In this document: positions 1 to 9,845 of the stretch, in pieces
Layout of the letters: every line of letters begins with the position of its first letter
Numbering within the stretch: the stretch's first letter is position 1
DNA from: Rhodococcus spelaei
Lineage (GTDB): Bacteria; Actinomycetota; Actinomycetes; Mycobacteriales; Mycobacteriaceae
DNA: 64,000 bases
NCBI RefSeq assembly: GCF_006704125.1
Contig: NZ_VIGH01000012.1
Span: 50,315 to 114,314, forward strand
Direction: 5' to 3'
Translations under genes and position numbers: made by a program
Notes under the pieces: model-generated
The model's database searches: none
Seen by the model: only the letters and a program-made list of their open reading frames with translations
Told to the model about the DNA's origin: nothing

Positions 1-198
1 CTCGAGTCGGAGGTCGCGAGCCTCACCGACCGGATCGAGACCCGCAAGGTCATCGAGCGCGCGAAGGGCGTCCTGATGACCTCGCAGTCGCTCACCGAGC
101 CCGAGGCGTTCAAGTGGATTCAGCGTGCCGCGATGGACCGCCGCACGTCGATGAAGGTTGTCGCCGAGGTCGTTATCGAGACTCTCGATCCCAAGTAA
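1..198 (+). CDS. pdtaR: PdtaR-type ANTAR response regulator, C-terminal part
   Basis: The window opens inside this gene; the last 65 codons are present and end with TAA. The residues form an ANTAR RNA-binding domain: a coiled-coil entry (ETRKVIERAKGVLM), then EPEAFKWIQRAAMDRR and a closing VAEVVIETL helix. This matches the C-terminus of M. tuberculosis PdtaR (Rv1626), an antiterminator-type regulator phosphorylated by the PdtaS kinase. Its place just upstream of the polA region also agrees with Rv1626. The receiver domain lies outside the window and could not be checked. Confidence 0.88.
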   Translation, partial: LESEVASLTDRIETRKVIERAKGVLMTSQSLTEPEAFKWIQRAAMDRRTSMKVVAEVVIETLDPK

Positions 199-483
199 TT
201 CGAATGCGTCAGTAAAATTTCGAGATCGAATTGTTTCGTTGACGTTGCCCGCCGGAATTACAAATGGACATTCGTCCAAACGCCCTCTCACCTGCTACAT
301 CGACCCATTCTGGGTGGCGGATTTCGACGCGCCTGCAACGAGTCCGCGTAACACTCGAAACACGAATTCGGGTCGTATGTTGCGTTGTCCTGCAAGCTGA
401 TTACGGCGGGGATATGTTCACTCCGGGTTGACGCGGTCGGCCCCTCCGGTCACACCGGAGAGCGCAGAATTCGGAGGTGGGAC
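199..483 (+). promoter_or_regulatory. Gene-free leader region of the liv operon
   Basis: These 285 bases hold no credible gene and are more AT-rich than their surroundings at 199-290. Two copies of TATGTT (376-381 and 413-418) are candidate -10 boxes without a clear -35. A perfect 7-bp hairpin, CTCCGGT-cac-ACCGGAG (444-460), sits 12 bases before the Shine-Dalgarno GGAGG (473-477) of the next gene. It could influence translation or be a small regulatory stem. No binding-site consensus was recognised. Confidence 0.4.
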
Positions 484-1713
484 GTGCATCGTCGTACAGC
501 GAGAGGCGCGTTGGTCATCGGCGTTGCCGCGGTCCTGGCGGTCGCGGGATGTAGCAGCAAGTCGACCGACAGTGGATCGTCCGGAAACAGCACGTCCGGT
601 TCCTCCTCCTCGGGACTGAGCATTCAGCCGACCGTCCTGCTCGACGCGGAGGGAAACGAGGTGCCCGGCGGTGACGTGACGGACGCCGCCAACCCGGCCG
701 GCACGGGCAACGCCACCTGCTCCGGCGTCTCGCTCGCCATGGCGGGCGCGCTGACCGGTGCGAATTCCGCACTGGGGCAGAACATCCTGTACGGAGCGAA
801 GCTCGCCATCGACAAGCACAACAAGGCCAATCCGAACTGTCAGGTCACCATCAAGACGTTCGACACCGAGGGTGACCCGCAGAAGGCGACCCAGGTCGCG
901 CCGAACATTGTCAGCGACCAGTCCGTGATCGGTCTGCTCGGGCCGGCATTCTCCGGCGAGACGAAGGCCACCGGATCGATCTTCAACCAGGCCGGCCTGC
1001 CCTTCCTCACCGCCTCGGCCACCAATCCGACTCTCACAGAAAACGGCTGGACCACCTTCTTCCGGGGTCTCGGTAACGACAACAGTCAGGGTTCGGTCGT
1101 CGCGAAATACCTCACCGGCAGCCTCGGCGCCAAGAAGGTCTGCGTCGTCGAGGACGACTCCGACTACGGTGTCGGACTCGCCAAGGTCGTCACCGCCGGG
1201 CTCGGCGCCGCCGCGGACCCGGCATGCTCGGCCAGCGTCAAGGCCGGTCAGAAGGACTTCGCCGCAACGGTTTCGCAGATCAAGGGCGAATCGCCCGACG
1301 CGATCTGGTACTCGGGCTACTACGCGGAGGCTGCGCCGTTCGTGACCCAGCTGCGCGAGGGCGGCGTCACCGCGACCTTCAGTTCCGGCGACGGCACCAA
1401 CGACCCGGAGTTCGTCAAGCAGGCCGGTGCGGCGGCCAAGGACGCCGTTCTCACCTGCCCCTGCATTCCGGCGCCGCCCGCGCTGGCGAAGGAGTACGAG
1501 GCACTCAACGGCCAGGCTCCCGGCGTCTACTCCGTCGAGGGCTACGACCTGACCACGATCATGCTCGCCGCGATCGACTCGGGGATCAAGGACCGAGCCG
1601 GGCTGCTCTCCTTCGTCAAGGGCTACAGCGGCCAGGGCGTCGGCAAGAAGTACCAGTGGAACGACAAGGGTGAGCTGTCCAACGCGCTCATCCAGATCTA
1701 CAAGGTCAACTGA
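484..1713 (+). CDS. Branched-chain amino acid-type ABC substrate-binding lipoprotein
   Basis: 409 aa. The GTG start at 484 is chosen because GGAGG lies 6 bases upstream and the protein then opens with a basic lipoprotein signal peptide ending LAVAGC, lipidated at Cys23. A Ser/Gly-rich linker follows, then a Peripla_BP_6/LivK-type domain (about residues 75-405) of the kind that binds branched-chain amino acids, amides or urea. It is the first gene of a five-gene operon with both permeases and both ATPases, so it should deliver substrate to that importer from the outer face of the membrane. The substrate cannot be read from sequence; short-chain amides or urea remain possible. Confidence 0.88.
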   Translation: MHRRTARGALVIGVAAVLAVAGCSSKSTDSGSSGNSTSGSSSSGLSIQPTVLLDAEGNEVPGGDVTDAANPAGTGNATCSGVSLAMAGALTGANSALGQNILYGAKLAIDKHNKANPNCQVTIKTFDTEGDPQKATQVAPNIVSDQSVIGLLGPAFSGETKATGSIFNQAGLPFLTASATNPTLTENGWTTFFRGLGNDNSQGSVVAKYLTGSLGAKKVCVVEDDSDYGVGLAKVVTAGLGAAADPACSASVKAGQKDFAATVSQIKGESPDAIWYSGYYAEAAPFVTQLREGGVTATFSSGDGTNDPEFVKQAGAAAKDAVLTCPCIPAPPALAKEYEALNGQAPGVYSVEGYDLTTIMLAAIDSGIKDRAGLLSFVKGYSGQGVGKKYQWNDKGELSNALIQIYKVN

Positions 1714-1825
1714 CCCGAGACGGTGGCCGGGCGCCCGCCTGCGCACACCACGCGCAGGCGGGGCCCGGCCGCACCGCTCGAGCGGTACGTCGACCACATC
1801 CGAAGACACCCGGAGAACTACTTCG

Positions 1826-2863
1826 ATGATCGCGACCGCACTCGCCGACTCGGCGAACCTCTACGCAGGCAACATCAGCTTCAACATCGACGGACTGACC
1901 AAGAGCTTCTGGCAGTTGACGATCGACGGTCTGAGCTACGGCGCCATCTACGCCCTCGTCGCCATCGGCTACACCCTGGTCTACGGTGTGCTCCGTCTGA
2001 TCAACTTCGCCCACTCCGAGATCTTCATGCTCGGCATGTTCGGACAGTACGTCGCACTGGAACTGCTGGGCTTCACCCCCAGCGGCAACGCGTACAACGA
2101 GGGCGTCGTCATGACCGTCGTGTTCCTCGGTCTGGCCATGCTGTTCGGCATGGCCGTCTCGGGGACCGCGGCCGTCGGCCTGGAACGAGTGGCGTACCGG
2201 CCGCTGCGCCGTCGCGGCGCCAAACCGCTCGTCTTCCTCATCACCGCGATCGGAATGTCGTTCGTACTACAGGAATTCGTGCACTACGTGCTGCCGAAGA
2301 TCTGGCCGGGACTCGGCGGCACCAACGCACAGCAGCCGATCAAGCTCGTCCAGCCGGTCGAGGTGTTCTCCGTCGCAGGCGCCTCGGTGAGCAACGTGAC
2401 CATCGTGATCATCGTCGCGGCGCTGCTGCTGACCCTGCTCACCGACATCGTCATCAACCGCACCAAGTTCGGCCGCGGAATCCGTGCCGTTGCACAGGAT
2501 CCCGACACCGCGACGCTGATGGGGATCTCCCGCGAGCGGGTGATCATGCTGACGTTCCTGCTGGGCGGCATCCTCGCCGGCGCCGCGGCCATGCTCTACA
2601 CCCTGAAGATCCCGTCCGGCATCATCTTCAACGGCGGATTCATCCTCGGCATCAAGGCGTTCTCGGCGGCGGTACTCGGCGGCATCGGCAACCTGCGCGG
2701 CGCGCTGCTCGGCGGCCTGCTGCTGGGGTTGATGGAGAACTACGGTCAGGTGGTGTTCGGCACCGAATGGCGCGACGTGGTCGCGTTCGTGCTGCTGGTC
2801 GCGGTGCTGATGTTCCGGCCCACCGGCATTCTCGGTGAGAGCCTCGGAAAGGTGCGGGTATGA
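1826..2863 (+). CDS. livH: LivH-family ABC permease
   Basis: 345 aa, with the start ATG 10 bases after GGAGA. A hydrophobic permease with about eight membrane helices. The segment VYGVLRLINFAHSEIFMLG is the usual LivH sequence, and a GNLRGALLGGLLLG stretch near the end marks the BPD_transp_2 family. It pairs with LivM as the membrane channel of a high-affinity branched-chain amino acid-type importer. The N-terminus carries about 30 residues before the first conserved helix. Its stop overlaps the livM start by four bases (ATGA), implying coupled translation. Confidence 0.9.
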   Translation: MIATALADSANLYAGNISFNIDGLTKSFWQLTIDGLSYGAIYALVAIGYTLVYGVLRLINFAHSEIFMLGMFGQYVALELLGFTPSGNAYNEGVVMTVVFLGLAMLFGMAVSGTAAVGLERVAYRPLRRRGAKPLVFLITAIGMSFVLQEFVHYVLPKIWPGLGGTNAQQPIKLVQPVEVFSVAGASVSNVTIVIIVAALLLTLLTDIVINRTKFGRGIRAVAQDPDTATLMGISRERVIMLTFLLGGILAGAAAMLYTLKIPSGIIFNGGFILGIKAFSAAVLGGIGNLRGALLGGLLLGLMENYGQVVFGTEWRDVVAFVLLVAVLMFRPTGILGESLGKVRV

Positions 2864-4107
2864 GCATCGGCAATTCGACGGCACCGTCACCGAATTCGAG
2901 CACCCTGCCCGCCGCGCCGCCGCCCGACCGGCACGGTGTCGGCGACGCGATCCGTGGGTGGTGGAACGGGCTCGCCCGGCCGATGCAGTGGCTGGTCGGG
3001 GTCCCCCTGATCGCGCTGATCGCGATCCTGCCGGTGTGGCGGCCGCCGCTGCTGGACACCCCCGGCACCGACTTCGGCGGCGTCATGGCGCAATTCGCCA
3101 TGTACGCGCTGATCGCGATCGGACTCAACGTGGTCGTCGGCCAGGCCGGCCTGCTCGACCTCGGCTATGTCGGCTTCTACGCGGTCGGCGCGTACACGGT
3201 CGCGTTGCTCACCAGCCCGAACAGTCCGTGGAACAAGATGAGCGCCAGCGGATTCTTCTCCACCGACTGGGCCTGGCTCTCGTGTCTGCCGCTGGCCGTC
3301 GCGATCACCGCGTTCACGGGGCTGATACTCGGCACCCCGACGCTGCGCCTGCGCGGGGACTACCTGGCCATCGTGACCCTCGGCTTCGGTGAGATCGTGC
3401 GACTGCTCGCCGACAACCTCACCGACGTCACCAACGGCGGTCAGGGACTGTCCCAGATCGCGTACCCGCGCCTCGGAGTCTCCGACGACAAGCCGTACGG
3501 CGTCTTCTCCGCGGGCAACACCGGCGGCAACGTCAACTCCGGCGTCTGGTGGTACTGGGTCGGCATGGCGATGGTGATCGTCGTGCTGCTGATCGTCGGC
3601 AACCTCGAACGCAGCCGGGTCGGCCGCGCCTGGGTGGCGATCCGCGAGGACGAGGACGCCGCCGAGATCATGGGCGTGCCGACGTTCAAGTTCAAACTGT
3701 GGGCCTTCACGATCGGCGCGTCCATCGGCGGACTCTCCGGCGCGCTTTACGCCGGCCAGGTCCAGTTCATCAATCCGACCGGGTTCAACGTCATCAACTC
3801 GATGCTCTTCCTGTGCGCCGTGGTGATCGGCGGGCAGGGCAACAAGCTCGGCGTCATCGTCGGGGCGTTCATCATCGTCTACCTCCCGAACCGTGCGATG
3901 TCGATCCAGGTCGGCGGCCAGTCCCTCGGCGACTACAAGTACCTCTTCTTCGGGCTGGCACTCGTGGTTCTGATGATCTTCCGGCCGCAGGGCCTGTTCC
4001 CGGCCCGGCAGAAGTTGCTCGCGTACGGCCGGCAGGTGTACCTGGCGGTGCGCCGGCCGGTGCCCGCAGGCGAGCCCGCCGCCGCGACGGAAGGAGAGGC
4101 GTCATGA
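2860..4107 (+). CDS. livM: LivM-family ABC permease
   Basis: 415 aa. Second permease of the importer, BPD_transp_2 family, with the conserved [19 protein letters not shown] segment around residue 90 and [18 protein letters not shown], which precedes the cytoplasmic coupling loop. A hydrophilic N-terminal extension of about 40 residues rich in Pro and Ser precedes the first helix. Its start overlaps the livH stop and its own stop overlaps the livG start (ATGA), so the chain is tightly coupled. It is likely a heterodimer partner of LivH. Confidence 0.9.
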   Translation: MSIGNSTAPSPNSSTLPAAPPPDRHGVGDAIRGWWNGLARPMQWLVGVPLIALIAILPVWRPPLLDTPGTDFGGVMAQFAMYALIAIGLNVVVGQAGLLDLGYVGFYAVGAYTVALLTSPNSPWNKMSASGFFSTDWAWLSCLPLAVAITAFTGLILGTPTLRLRGDYLAIVTLGFGEIVRLLADNLTDVTNGGQGLSQIAYPRLGVSDDKPYGVFSAGNTGGNVNSGVWWYWVGMAMVIVVLLIVGNLERSRVGRAWVAIREDEDAAEIMGVPTFKFKLWAFTIGASIGGLSGALYAGQVQFINPTGFNVINSMLFLCAVVIGGQGNKLGVIVGAFIIVYLPNRAMSIQVGGQSLGDYKYLFFGLALVVLMIFRPQGLFPARQKLLAYGRQVYLAVRRPVPAGEPAAATEGEAS

Positions 4108-5063
4108 CCGCGGGTCCGGGACCGGGCGACGCCCTGTTCGACAACGAGGACATGGCCGCGCCCGCACCCGAGACGGAGGCGCCGAGCGCGGGCATCGTCG
4201 ACGTCGCGGCCGTCGACCCGGCACTGAGCGACCCGGACACGGTCGCCGAAGTCGTTGCCCCGCAACGCGAGATAGCGACCGGCGAGGGGCAGACGCTGCT
4301 CCGCACCGACGGGCTCAGCGTCCGGTTCGGCGGCCTCGTCGCACTCGACGACGTGACCTTCGAGATCAGACGAGGGGAGATCCTCGGTCTGATCGGGCCG
4401 AACGGCGCGGGCAAGACCACCTGTTTCAACGCCATCACCGGGGTCTACAAACCGTCCGGCGGCACCGTCACGTTCGACGGCAAACCGCTGGAGAAGACCA
4501 AGCGAAACGAGATCACCCGGCTCGGCATCGCCCGCACCTTCCAGAACATCCGGCTGTTCGGGGAGATGACGGCGCTCGAGAACGTGGTCGTCGGCACCGA
4601 CGCGCGGCACCGAACCTCGGTGCCCGGCGCCATCTTCCGCACCGCTCGGCACCGGCGCGAGGAGCGGGACGCCGTCGAACGTGGCCTGGCGTTGCTCGAG
4701 TTCGTCGGGATCGCGCCCCGCGCAGTGGAGAAGGCCAAGAACCTCTCCTACGGCGACCAGCGCAGGCTCGAGATCGCCCGCGCACTCGCCACTGAACCGA
4801 AGCTGCTGTGCCTCGACGAGCCGGCCGCGGGCTTCAACCCGAGTGAGAAGTCCGCGCTGATGGACCTGATCCGCAAGATCCGCGACGACGGCTTCACCGT
4901 GCTGCTCATCGAGCACGACATGCGTCTGGTGATGGGGGTGACCGACCGGATCGTGGTGCTCGAGTTCGGTCGCAAGATCGCCGACGACCTACCCACCGCG
5001 ATCCGGGAGAACCCGGCCGTGATCGCCGCCTACCTGGGGGTGCCCGACGATGCCGCCTCTTGA
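4104..5063 (+). CDS. livG: LivG-family ABC ATPase with acidic N-terminal extension
   Basis: 319 aa. Walker A is GPNGAGKTT at 98-106, followed by an [15 protein letters not shown] signature, LLCLDEP Walker B and an IEHDM switch region, the standard LivG order. About 62 residues of acidic, Pro/Ala-rich sequence precede the ABC domain; LivG proteins normally begin close to the fold, so this is an unusual addition. The next in-frame start would lose the coupling with livM, so the ATG at 4104 is kept. It powers the LivHM channel together with LivF, whose gene overlaps by 14 bases. Confidence 0.88.
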   Translation: MTAGPGPGDALFDNEDMAAPAPETEAPSAGIVDVAAVDPALSDPDTVAEVVAPQREIATGEGQTLLRTDGLSVRFGGLVALDDVTFEIRRGEILGLIGPNGAGKTTCFNAITGVYKPSGGTVTFDGKPLEKTKRNEITRLGIARTFQNIRLFGEMTALENVVVGTDARHRTSVPGAIFRTARHRREERDAVERGLALLEFVGIAPRAVEKAKNLSYGDQRRLEIARALATEPKLLCLDEPAAGFNPSEKSALMDLIRKIRDDGFTVLLIEHDMRLVMGVTDRIVVLEFGRKIADDLPTAIRENPAVIAAYLGVPDDAAS

Positions 5064-5823
5064 CCCGCCCGCGGTCGACCTGCAGGCACTGCCCGAGCGG
5101 GAGAGCCCGCTGCTCGAGGTCACCGACATGATCGTGGGCTACGGCCGCATCCGTGCGCTGCACGGGGTCTCGCTGCGCGTGGAACGCGGCGAACTGGTCA
5201 CCCTGCTCGGCGCGAACGGCGCGGGCAAGTCGACGACCATGCGGGCCCTGTCAGGACTGCTGCCGCTCACGGCCGGCCGGATCGTCTTCGACGGGCGCGA
5301 CATCACCCGGATGAAGGCGCACGAACGGGTCAAGCTCGGTGTGGTGCAGGCGCCGGAGGGGCGCGGGGTGTTCCCCGGTATGACGGTCCAGGAGAACCTC
5401 GACATGGGCTGCTACGCCCGCAAATTCGAGAGCAAGCAGGCCTACACCGAGCGGCTCGACTGGGTCTTCGACCTGTTCCCGCGACTGGCCGAGCGGCGCA
5501 CCCAGGTCGGCGGCACCATGTCCGGCGGCGAGCAGCAGATGCTCGCGATCGGGCGCGCCCTGATGGCCCGGCCGCGACTGCTCATGCTCGACGAGCCGTC
5601 GATGGGATTGGCGCCCATGGTTATTCAGCAGATCTTCCGGATCATCTCGGAGATCAACGCCCAGGGCACGACCATCCTGCTGGTCGAACAGAACGCACAG
5701 CAGGCGCTCAGTCGCACCGATCGTGCCTACATCCTCGAGACCGGCGAGGTGACCAAGACCGGGACCGGGGCGGCGTTGCTGGCCGATCCGGCGGTCAAGC
5801 ACGCGTACCTGGGGGTGGGGTGA
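5050..5823 (+). CDS. livF: LivF-family ABC ATPase
   Basis: 257 aa. Second ATPase of the importer. Walker A is GANGAGKST (54-62), the signature is MSGGEQQMLAIGRAL, Walker B LLMLDEPS, and the H-loop lies in LVEQNAQQAL. All of these are typical of LivF. The start overlaps livG by 14 bases. It is the last gene of the operon; only 40 bases separate it from polA, which has its own promoter signals, so transcription of polA probably starts afresh. Confidence 0.9.
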   Translation: MPPLDPPAVDLQALPERESPLLEVTDMIVGYGRIRALHGVSLRVERGELVTLLGANGAGKSTTMRALSGLLPLTAGRIVFDGRDITRMKAHERVKLGVVQAPEGRGVFPGMTVQENLDMGCYARKFESKQAYTERLDWVFDLFPRLAERRTQVGGTMSGGEQQMLAIGRALMARPRLLMLDEPSMGLAPMVIQQIFRIISEINAQGTTILLVEQNAQQALSRTDRAYILETGEVTKTGTGAALLADPAVKHAYLGVG

Positions 5824-5825
5824 TG

Positions 5826-5863
5826 TTGTCATTGTGTCGGTGTCGCTCCCTAGACTCACTGCG
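5826..5863 (+). promoter_or_regulatory. polA promoter giving a leaderless mRNA
   Basis: TTGTCA (5826-5831) and TAGACT (5851-5856) are separated by 19 bases. The -10 box ends exactly 7 bases before the GTG at 5864, so transcription should begin at or next to the start codon, and no Shine-Dalgarno sequence is present. This arrangement recurs at several other genes in the window. Confidence 0.6.
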
Positions 5864-8599
5864 GTGAGCCCAGCAACCGATCAGCGCCCCGCATCCCGCA
5901 CCGCCGCCGACGCCTCCACCGAGAAGCCGACGCTGCTGCTGCTCGACGGGCACTCGCTGGCCTATCGCGCGTTCTTCGCGCTGCCCGCCGAGAACTTCAA
6001 GACGCACAGCGGTCAGACCACGAACGCTGTGTACGGGTTCACCTCGATGCTGATCAACCTGCTGCGCGACGAGCAGCCCACGCACGTGGCGGCCGCCTTC
6101 GACGTCTCCCGGCAGACCTTCCGTGCGGAGGCGTTCCCCGAGTACAAGGCGAACCGCGCGAAGACCCCGGACGAGTTCAAGGGGCAGGTCGAGATCACCA
6201 AGGAGGTGCTCGGCGCGATGGGCATCCCGGTGATGGCCGAGGCCGGGTTCGAGGCCGACGACATCATCGCCACGCTCACCACCCAGGCCGGCGAGCTCGG
6301 CTACCGGGTCCTGGTGTGCACGGGCGACCGGGACTCGTTGCAGCTGGTCACCCCCGACGTCACCGTGCTGTACCCGAAGAAGGGCGTCTCCGACCTGACC
6401 CGGTTCACCCCGGAGGCGGTCGAGGAGAAGTACGGTCTCACCCCGCGCCAGTACCCGGACTACGCGGCGCTGCGCGGTGACCCGAGCGACAACCTGCCCG
6501 GCATCCCCGGGGTGGGGGAGAAGACCGCCGCCAAGTGGATCCGCGAGTACGGCTCGCTGAACGATCTCGTGGACCACGTCGACGAGGTCCGCGGCAAGGT
6601 CGGCGACTCGCTGCGGGCGAACCTGTCGTCGGTGGTGCTCAACCGCCAGCTCACCGAGATGGTGCGGGACGTGCCGCTGCCCTACACCCCCGACCAGCTG
6701 GCGCTCGCGCCGTGGGACCGCGACAAGATCCACAGCCTCTTCGACGACCTCGAGTTCCGGGTCCTGCGCGACCGGCTGTTCGACACCCTCGCCTCGGCCG
6801 AGCCGGAGGCAGAGGAGGGCTTCGAGGTGCGCGGTGGGGCGCTCGAGCCCGGCGCGGTGGCGTCCTGGCTCGCCGACCACGCCCGCGACGGCCGCCGCAG
6901 CGGACTGTCGGTGGTCGGCGTGGGCACCCCGTACGGCGGGGACGTGACCGCGATCGCGATCGCCGCGGCCGACGGCGAGGGCGGCTACGTCATCACGTCG
7001 ACCGTGACGCCGGAGGACGAGAAGGCGCTCGGCGAGTGGCTCGCCGACGAGGCGGCGCCCAAGGCGTTGCACGAGGCGAAGGCCGCAGTGCACGCCCTCC
7101 GTGGGCGCGGCTGGACGCTCGGCGGGTTGACCAGCGACACCGCGCTCGCGGCCTACCTGGTGCGGCCCGGACAGCGCAGCTTCAACCTCGACGACCTGTC
7201 GCTGCGCTACCTCAAGCGGGAACTGCGCGTGGAGGACACCGGCGAGGCGCAGCTCTCGCTACTCGACGAGGAGGACCAGGCCGACGCGGCCGCCGCCGAG
7301 GGCGAGATCCTGCGCGCCCGCGCCGTGCTCGACCTCGCGGCGGCGCTCGACACCGAACTCGCGGCCATCGAATCGGAGCGACTGCTCACCGAGATGGAGT
7401 TGCCGCTGCTCGCGGTGCTCGCCGACGTCGAGGCCACCGGCATCGCCGTGGACACCGCGCACCTGCACGACCTGCAGTCCCGGTTCGCCGAGCAGATCGG
7501 TGACGCCGCCGACGCGGCGTACGAGGTGATCGGCAAGCAGATCAACCTGGGCTCGCCCAAGCAGTTGCAGGTGGTGCTCTTCGACGACCTCGGCATGCCG
7601 AAGACGAAGAAGACCAAGACCGGGTACACCACCGACGCGGCCGCGCTCGAGTCGCTGTTCGAGAAGACGCAGCATCCCTTCCTCGAGCATTTGCTCGCGC
7701 ACCGTGACGCCACCCGACTCAAGGTCACCGTGGACGGACTGCTCAAGTCCGTGGCCGACGACGGCCGGATCCACACCACCTTCAACCAGACGGTCGCGGC
7801 CACCGGCCGGCTGTCCTCGACCGAGCCGAACCTGCAGAACATTCCGGTGCGCACCGACGCGGGCCGGGAGATTCGCGACGGCTTCGTCGTCGGCGCGGGC
7901 TTCGACTTCCTGATGACGGCCGACTACAGCCAGATCGAGATGCGGATCATGGCGCACCTGTCCCGGGACGAGGGCCTGATCGAGGCCTTCAACACCGGCG
8001 AGGACCTGCACAGCTTCGTCGGCTCCCGCGCGTTCGGGGTGCCGATCGAGGAGGTCACGGCGGAACTGCGGCGCCGGGTCAAGGCGATGTCGTACGGACT
8101 GGCATACGGGCTCAGCGCATTTGGTCTCGCCGCTCAGCTGAAGATCTCCACAGAGGAGGCGAAGGGGCAGATGGACGCCTACTTCGCCCGCTTCGGCGGC
8201 GTCCGCGACTACCTGCGCGAGGTGGTCGAGCAGGCCCGCAAGGACGGCTACACCTCGACGCTGTTCGGCCGGCGGCGTTACCTGCCCGACCTGAACTCCG
8301 ACAACCGCCAGCGCCGCGAGGTGGCCGAGCGGGCCGCCCTCAACGCGCCGATCCAGGGCACGGCCGCGGACATCATCAAGGTCGCGATGATCGACGTGCA
8401 GAACGCGTTGGCCGGGTCGGGCCTGCGCTCGCGGATGCTGCTGCAGGTCCACGACGAACTGGTGCTCGAGGTGGTCGCCGAGGAGCGTGACGCGGTGGAG
8501 GCGCTGGTCCGGGAGAAGATGGCTGGCGCCATCGAGTTGTCGGTCCCGCTGGACGTGTCGGTGGGCACCGGACGAAGCTGGGACAGTGCAGCTCACTGA
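5864..8599 (+). CDS. polA: DNA polymerase I
   Basis: 911 aa. Fills gaps and removes primers or damage flaps during replication and excision repair. An N-terminal 5'-nuclease domain (about 20-310, with LLLLDGHSLAYRAFFALP and GDPSDNLPGIPGVG) is followed by a 3'-5' exonuclease-like domain lacking the acidic catalytic set, as in other actinobacterial Pol I, and a family A polymerase domain. Motif A is DYSQIEMR with Asp687, and motif C is VHDELVLE with Asp864. The start GTG at 5864 gives MSPAT, as in the mycobacterial protein. An earlier GTG at 5834 is in frame but lies upstream of the -10 box. Confidence 0.97.
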   Translation: MSPATDQRPASRTAADASTEKPTLLLLDGHSLAYRAFFALPAENFKTHSGQTTNAVYGFTSMLINLLRDEQPTHVAAAFDVSRQTFRAEAFPEYKANRAKTPDEFKGQVEITKEVLGAMGIPVMAEAGFEADDIIATLTTQAGELGYRVLVCTGDRDSLQLVTPDVTVLYPKKGVSDLTRFTPEAVEEKYGLTPRQYPDYAALRGDPSDNLPGIPGVGEKTAAKWIREYGSLNDLVDHVDEVRGKVGDSLRANLSSVVLNRQLTEMVRDVPLPYTPDQLALAPWDRDKIHSLFDDLEFRVLRDRLFDTLASAEPEAEEGFEVRGGALEPGAVASWLADHARDGRRSGLSVVGVGTPYGGDVTAIAIAAADGEGGYVITSTVTPEDEKALGEWLADEAAPKALHEAKAAVHALRGRGWTLGGLTSDTALAAYLVRPGQRSFNLDDLSLRYLKRELRVEDTGEAQLSLLDEEDQADAAAAEGEILRARAVLDLAAALDTELAAIESERLLTEMELPLLAVLADVEATGIAVDTAHLHDLQSRFAEQIGDAADAAYEVIGKQINLGSPKQLQVVLFDDLGMPKTKKTKTGYTTDAAALESLFEKTQHPFLEHLLAHRDATRLKVTVDGLLKSVADDGRIHTTFNQTVAATGRLSSTEPNLQNIPVRTDAGREIRDGFVVGAGFDFLMTADYSQIEMRIMAHLSRDEGLIEAFNTGEDLHSFVGSRAFGVPIEEVTAELRRRVKAMSYGLAYGLSAFGLAAQLKISTEEAKGQMDAYFARFGGVRDYLREVVEQARKDGYTSTLFGRRRYLPDLNSDNRQRREVAERAALNAPIQGTAADIIKVAMIDVQNALAGSGLRSRMLLQVHDELVLEVVAEERDAVEALVREKMAGAIELSVPLDVSVGTGRSWDSAAH

Positions 8600-8623
8600 C
8601 GGCACTGTGGAAGCATCGCTGGC

Positions 8624-9397
8624 ATGAGTGTTCTGGTGTGTTTCCACGCGCATCCCGACGACGAGGTGTTCACCACCGGCGGGGTGATGCGGCAGGCGTC
8701 CGATGCCGGCCACCGCGTCGTGGTGGTCACCGCGACGGACGGCGCGCTGGGCGAGGTTCCGGAGGGGCTGCTCGATCCCGGCGAGTCGTTGGCGCAGCGG
8801 CGTCGGCGCGAGCTCGAGGAGTCGACGAGTGCGCTCGGTGCGCATCGAGTGGTCATGTTGCACTACCCGGACTCCGGTATGGCCGGGACGCCGGACAACG
8901 ACAATCCCGACGCGTTCTGCAACGTGGACGTGGACCTCGCGGCCAAGCGGCTCGCCGAGATCCTCGCCGAGGAGTCCGCGGACGTGGTGACAATCTACGA
9001 CTCCAACGGCGGCTACGGGCACCCGGATCACGTGCAGGTGCACCGGGTCGGCGTGCGGGCGGCGGAGCTCGCCGGCGTGCCGCACGTGTACGAGGCGGCC
9101 GTGAACCGCGACCACATGAAGCGGCTGATCGCGGCGAACCCGGCGTGGACCGATGAGGCGCAGCCGCCGGACGTCGACACCCTCGGCCTGCCCGAGTCGG
9201 AGATCACCACCGCGGTGGACGTGAGCGGTCAGATCGCGGCCAAGCGGGCCGCGATGCGCGCGCACGCCACGCAGGTCGGCGACTTCGGGCCGTTCCTGGA
9301 GATGCCCGAGGAGATGCTGGCGGCCGCCTTCGGGCTGGAGTGGTTCCGTCGGCGCGGCGCGGCCCCCGCATCACTGGAGACCGCGCTGCCGCTCTAG
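8624..9397 (+). CDS. PIG-L/LmbE-family zinc N-deacetylase
   Basis: 257 aa. The AHPDDE motif (9-14) and GHPDHVQVH (132-140) supply the zinc ligands and general base of the PIG-L deacetylase family, which includes MshB and mycothiol conjugate amidase Mca. Substrates are N-acyl sugars or mycothiol S-conjugates. The length is somewhat below that of Mca, so the exact substrate is left open. No signal peptide is present, so it is cytoplasmic. There is no Shine-Dalgarno before the ATG, and AAGCAT lies 7 bases upstream, weakly fitting a leaderless start. It converges on the thioredoxin gene with a 21-base gap. Confidence 0.82.
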   Translation: MSVLVCFHAHPDDEVFTTGGVMRQASDAGHRVVVVTATDGALGEVPEGLLDPGESLAQRRRRELEESTSALGAHRVVMLHYPDSGMAGTPDNDNPDAFCNVDVDLAAKRLAEILAEESADVVTIYDSNGGYGHPDHVQVHRVGVRAAELAGVPHVYEAAVNRDHMKRLIAANPAWTDEAQPPDVDTLGLPESEITTAVDVSGQIAAKRAAMRAHATQVGDFGPFLEMPEEMLAAAFGLEWFRRRGAAPASLETALPL

Positions 9398-9418
9398 CGT
9401 TCGAACAGAGGCGCCCCG

Positions 9419-9784
9419 TCAGGCTTCCTGCTGCGCCGCGACCTGCTCGCGGACCTTGTCCATGTCCAGGGCCTTGACCTGGGTGACGAGGTCCTCGAGC
9501 GCGGCCGGGGGGAGTGCCCCGGGCTGCGAGAACACGAGGATGCCCTCGCGGAACGCCATGATGGTCGGGATCGAGCGGATGTTCGCGGCGGCCGCGAGCC
9601 CCTGCTCCGCCTCGGTGTCGACCTTGGCGTGCACCACGTCGGTGTGCTGTTCGGAGGACGCCTCGAAGGTGGGTGCGAAGGCGCGGCACGGTCCGCACCA
9701 CGACGCCCAGAAGTCGACGAGCACCACGTCGTTGCCGCCGACGATGTCGTCGAAGTTCTGCTGGGTCAGGGTCTGGGTAGCCAT
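9419..9784 (-). CDS. Thioredoxin
   Basis: 121 aa. Classical thioredoxin fold with the active site WCGPC (Cys30 and Cys33) after VVLVDFWAS, and the cis-proline in RSIPT. It is a cytoplasmic disulfide reductase for metabolic enzymes and repair reductases. The ATG at 9784 is preceded by GAGAGG; a longer in-frame reading upstream lacks conserved sequence. A short C-terminal tail ending in AAQQEA extends beyond the usual fold. It is a stand-alone gene, not next to a thioredoxin reductase. Confidence 0.93.
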   Translation of the reverse strand: MATQTLTQQNFDDIVGGNDVVLVDFWASWCGPCRAFAPTFEASSEQHTDVVHAKVDTEAEQGLAAAANIRSIPTIMAFREGILVFSQPGALPPAALEDLVTQVKALDMDKVREQVAAQQEA

Positions 9785-9845
9785 GCGAATCCTCTCGTTG
9801 GGCCTTGTGCTGCGATTCAACAGCGCGACCACGGGAAATCTTCCC

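Noticed and set aside
418..1809. A 463-codon minus-strand frame opposite the substrate-binding protein
   Set aside because: No ribosome site or family; it is a shadow of the real gene.
9399..9406. GTTCGAAC palindrome considered as a LexA site
   Set aside because: It lies between two convergent gene ends, far from a promoter, and lacks the full SOS box spacing.
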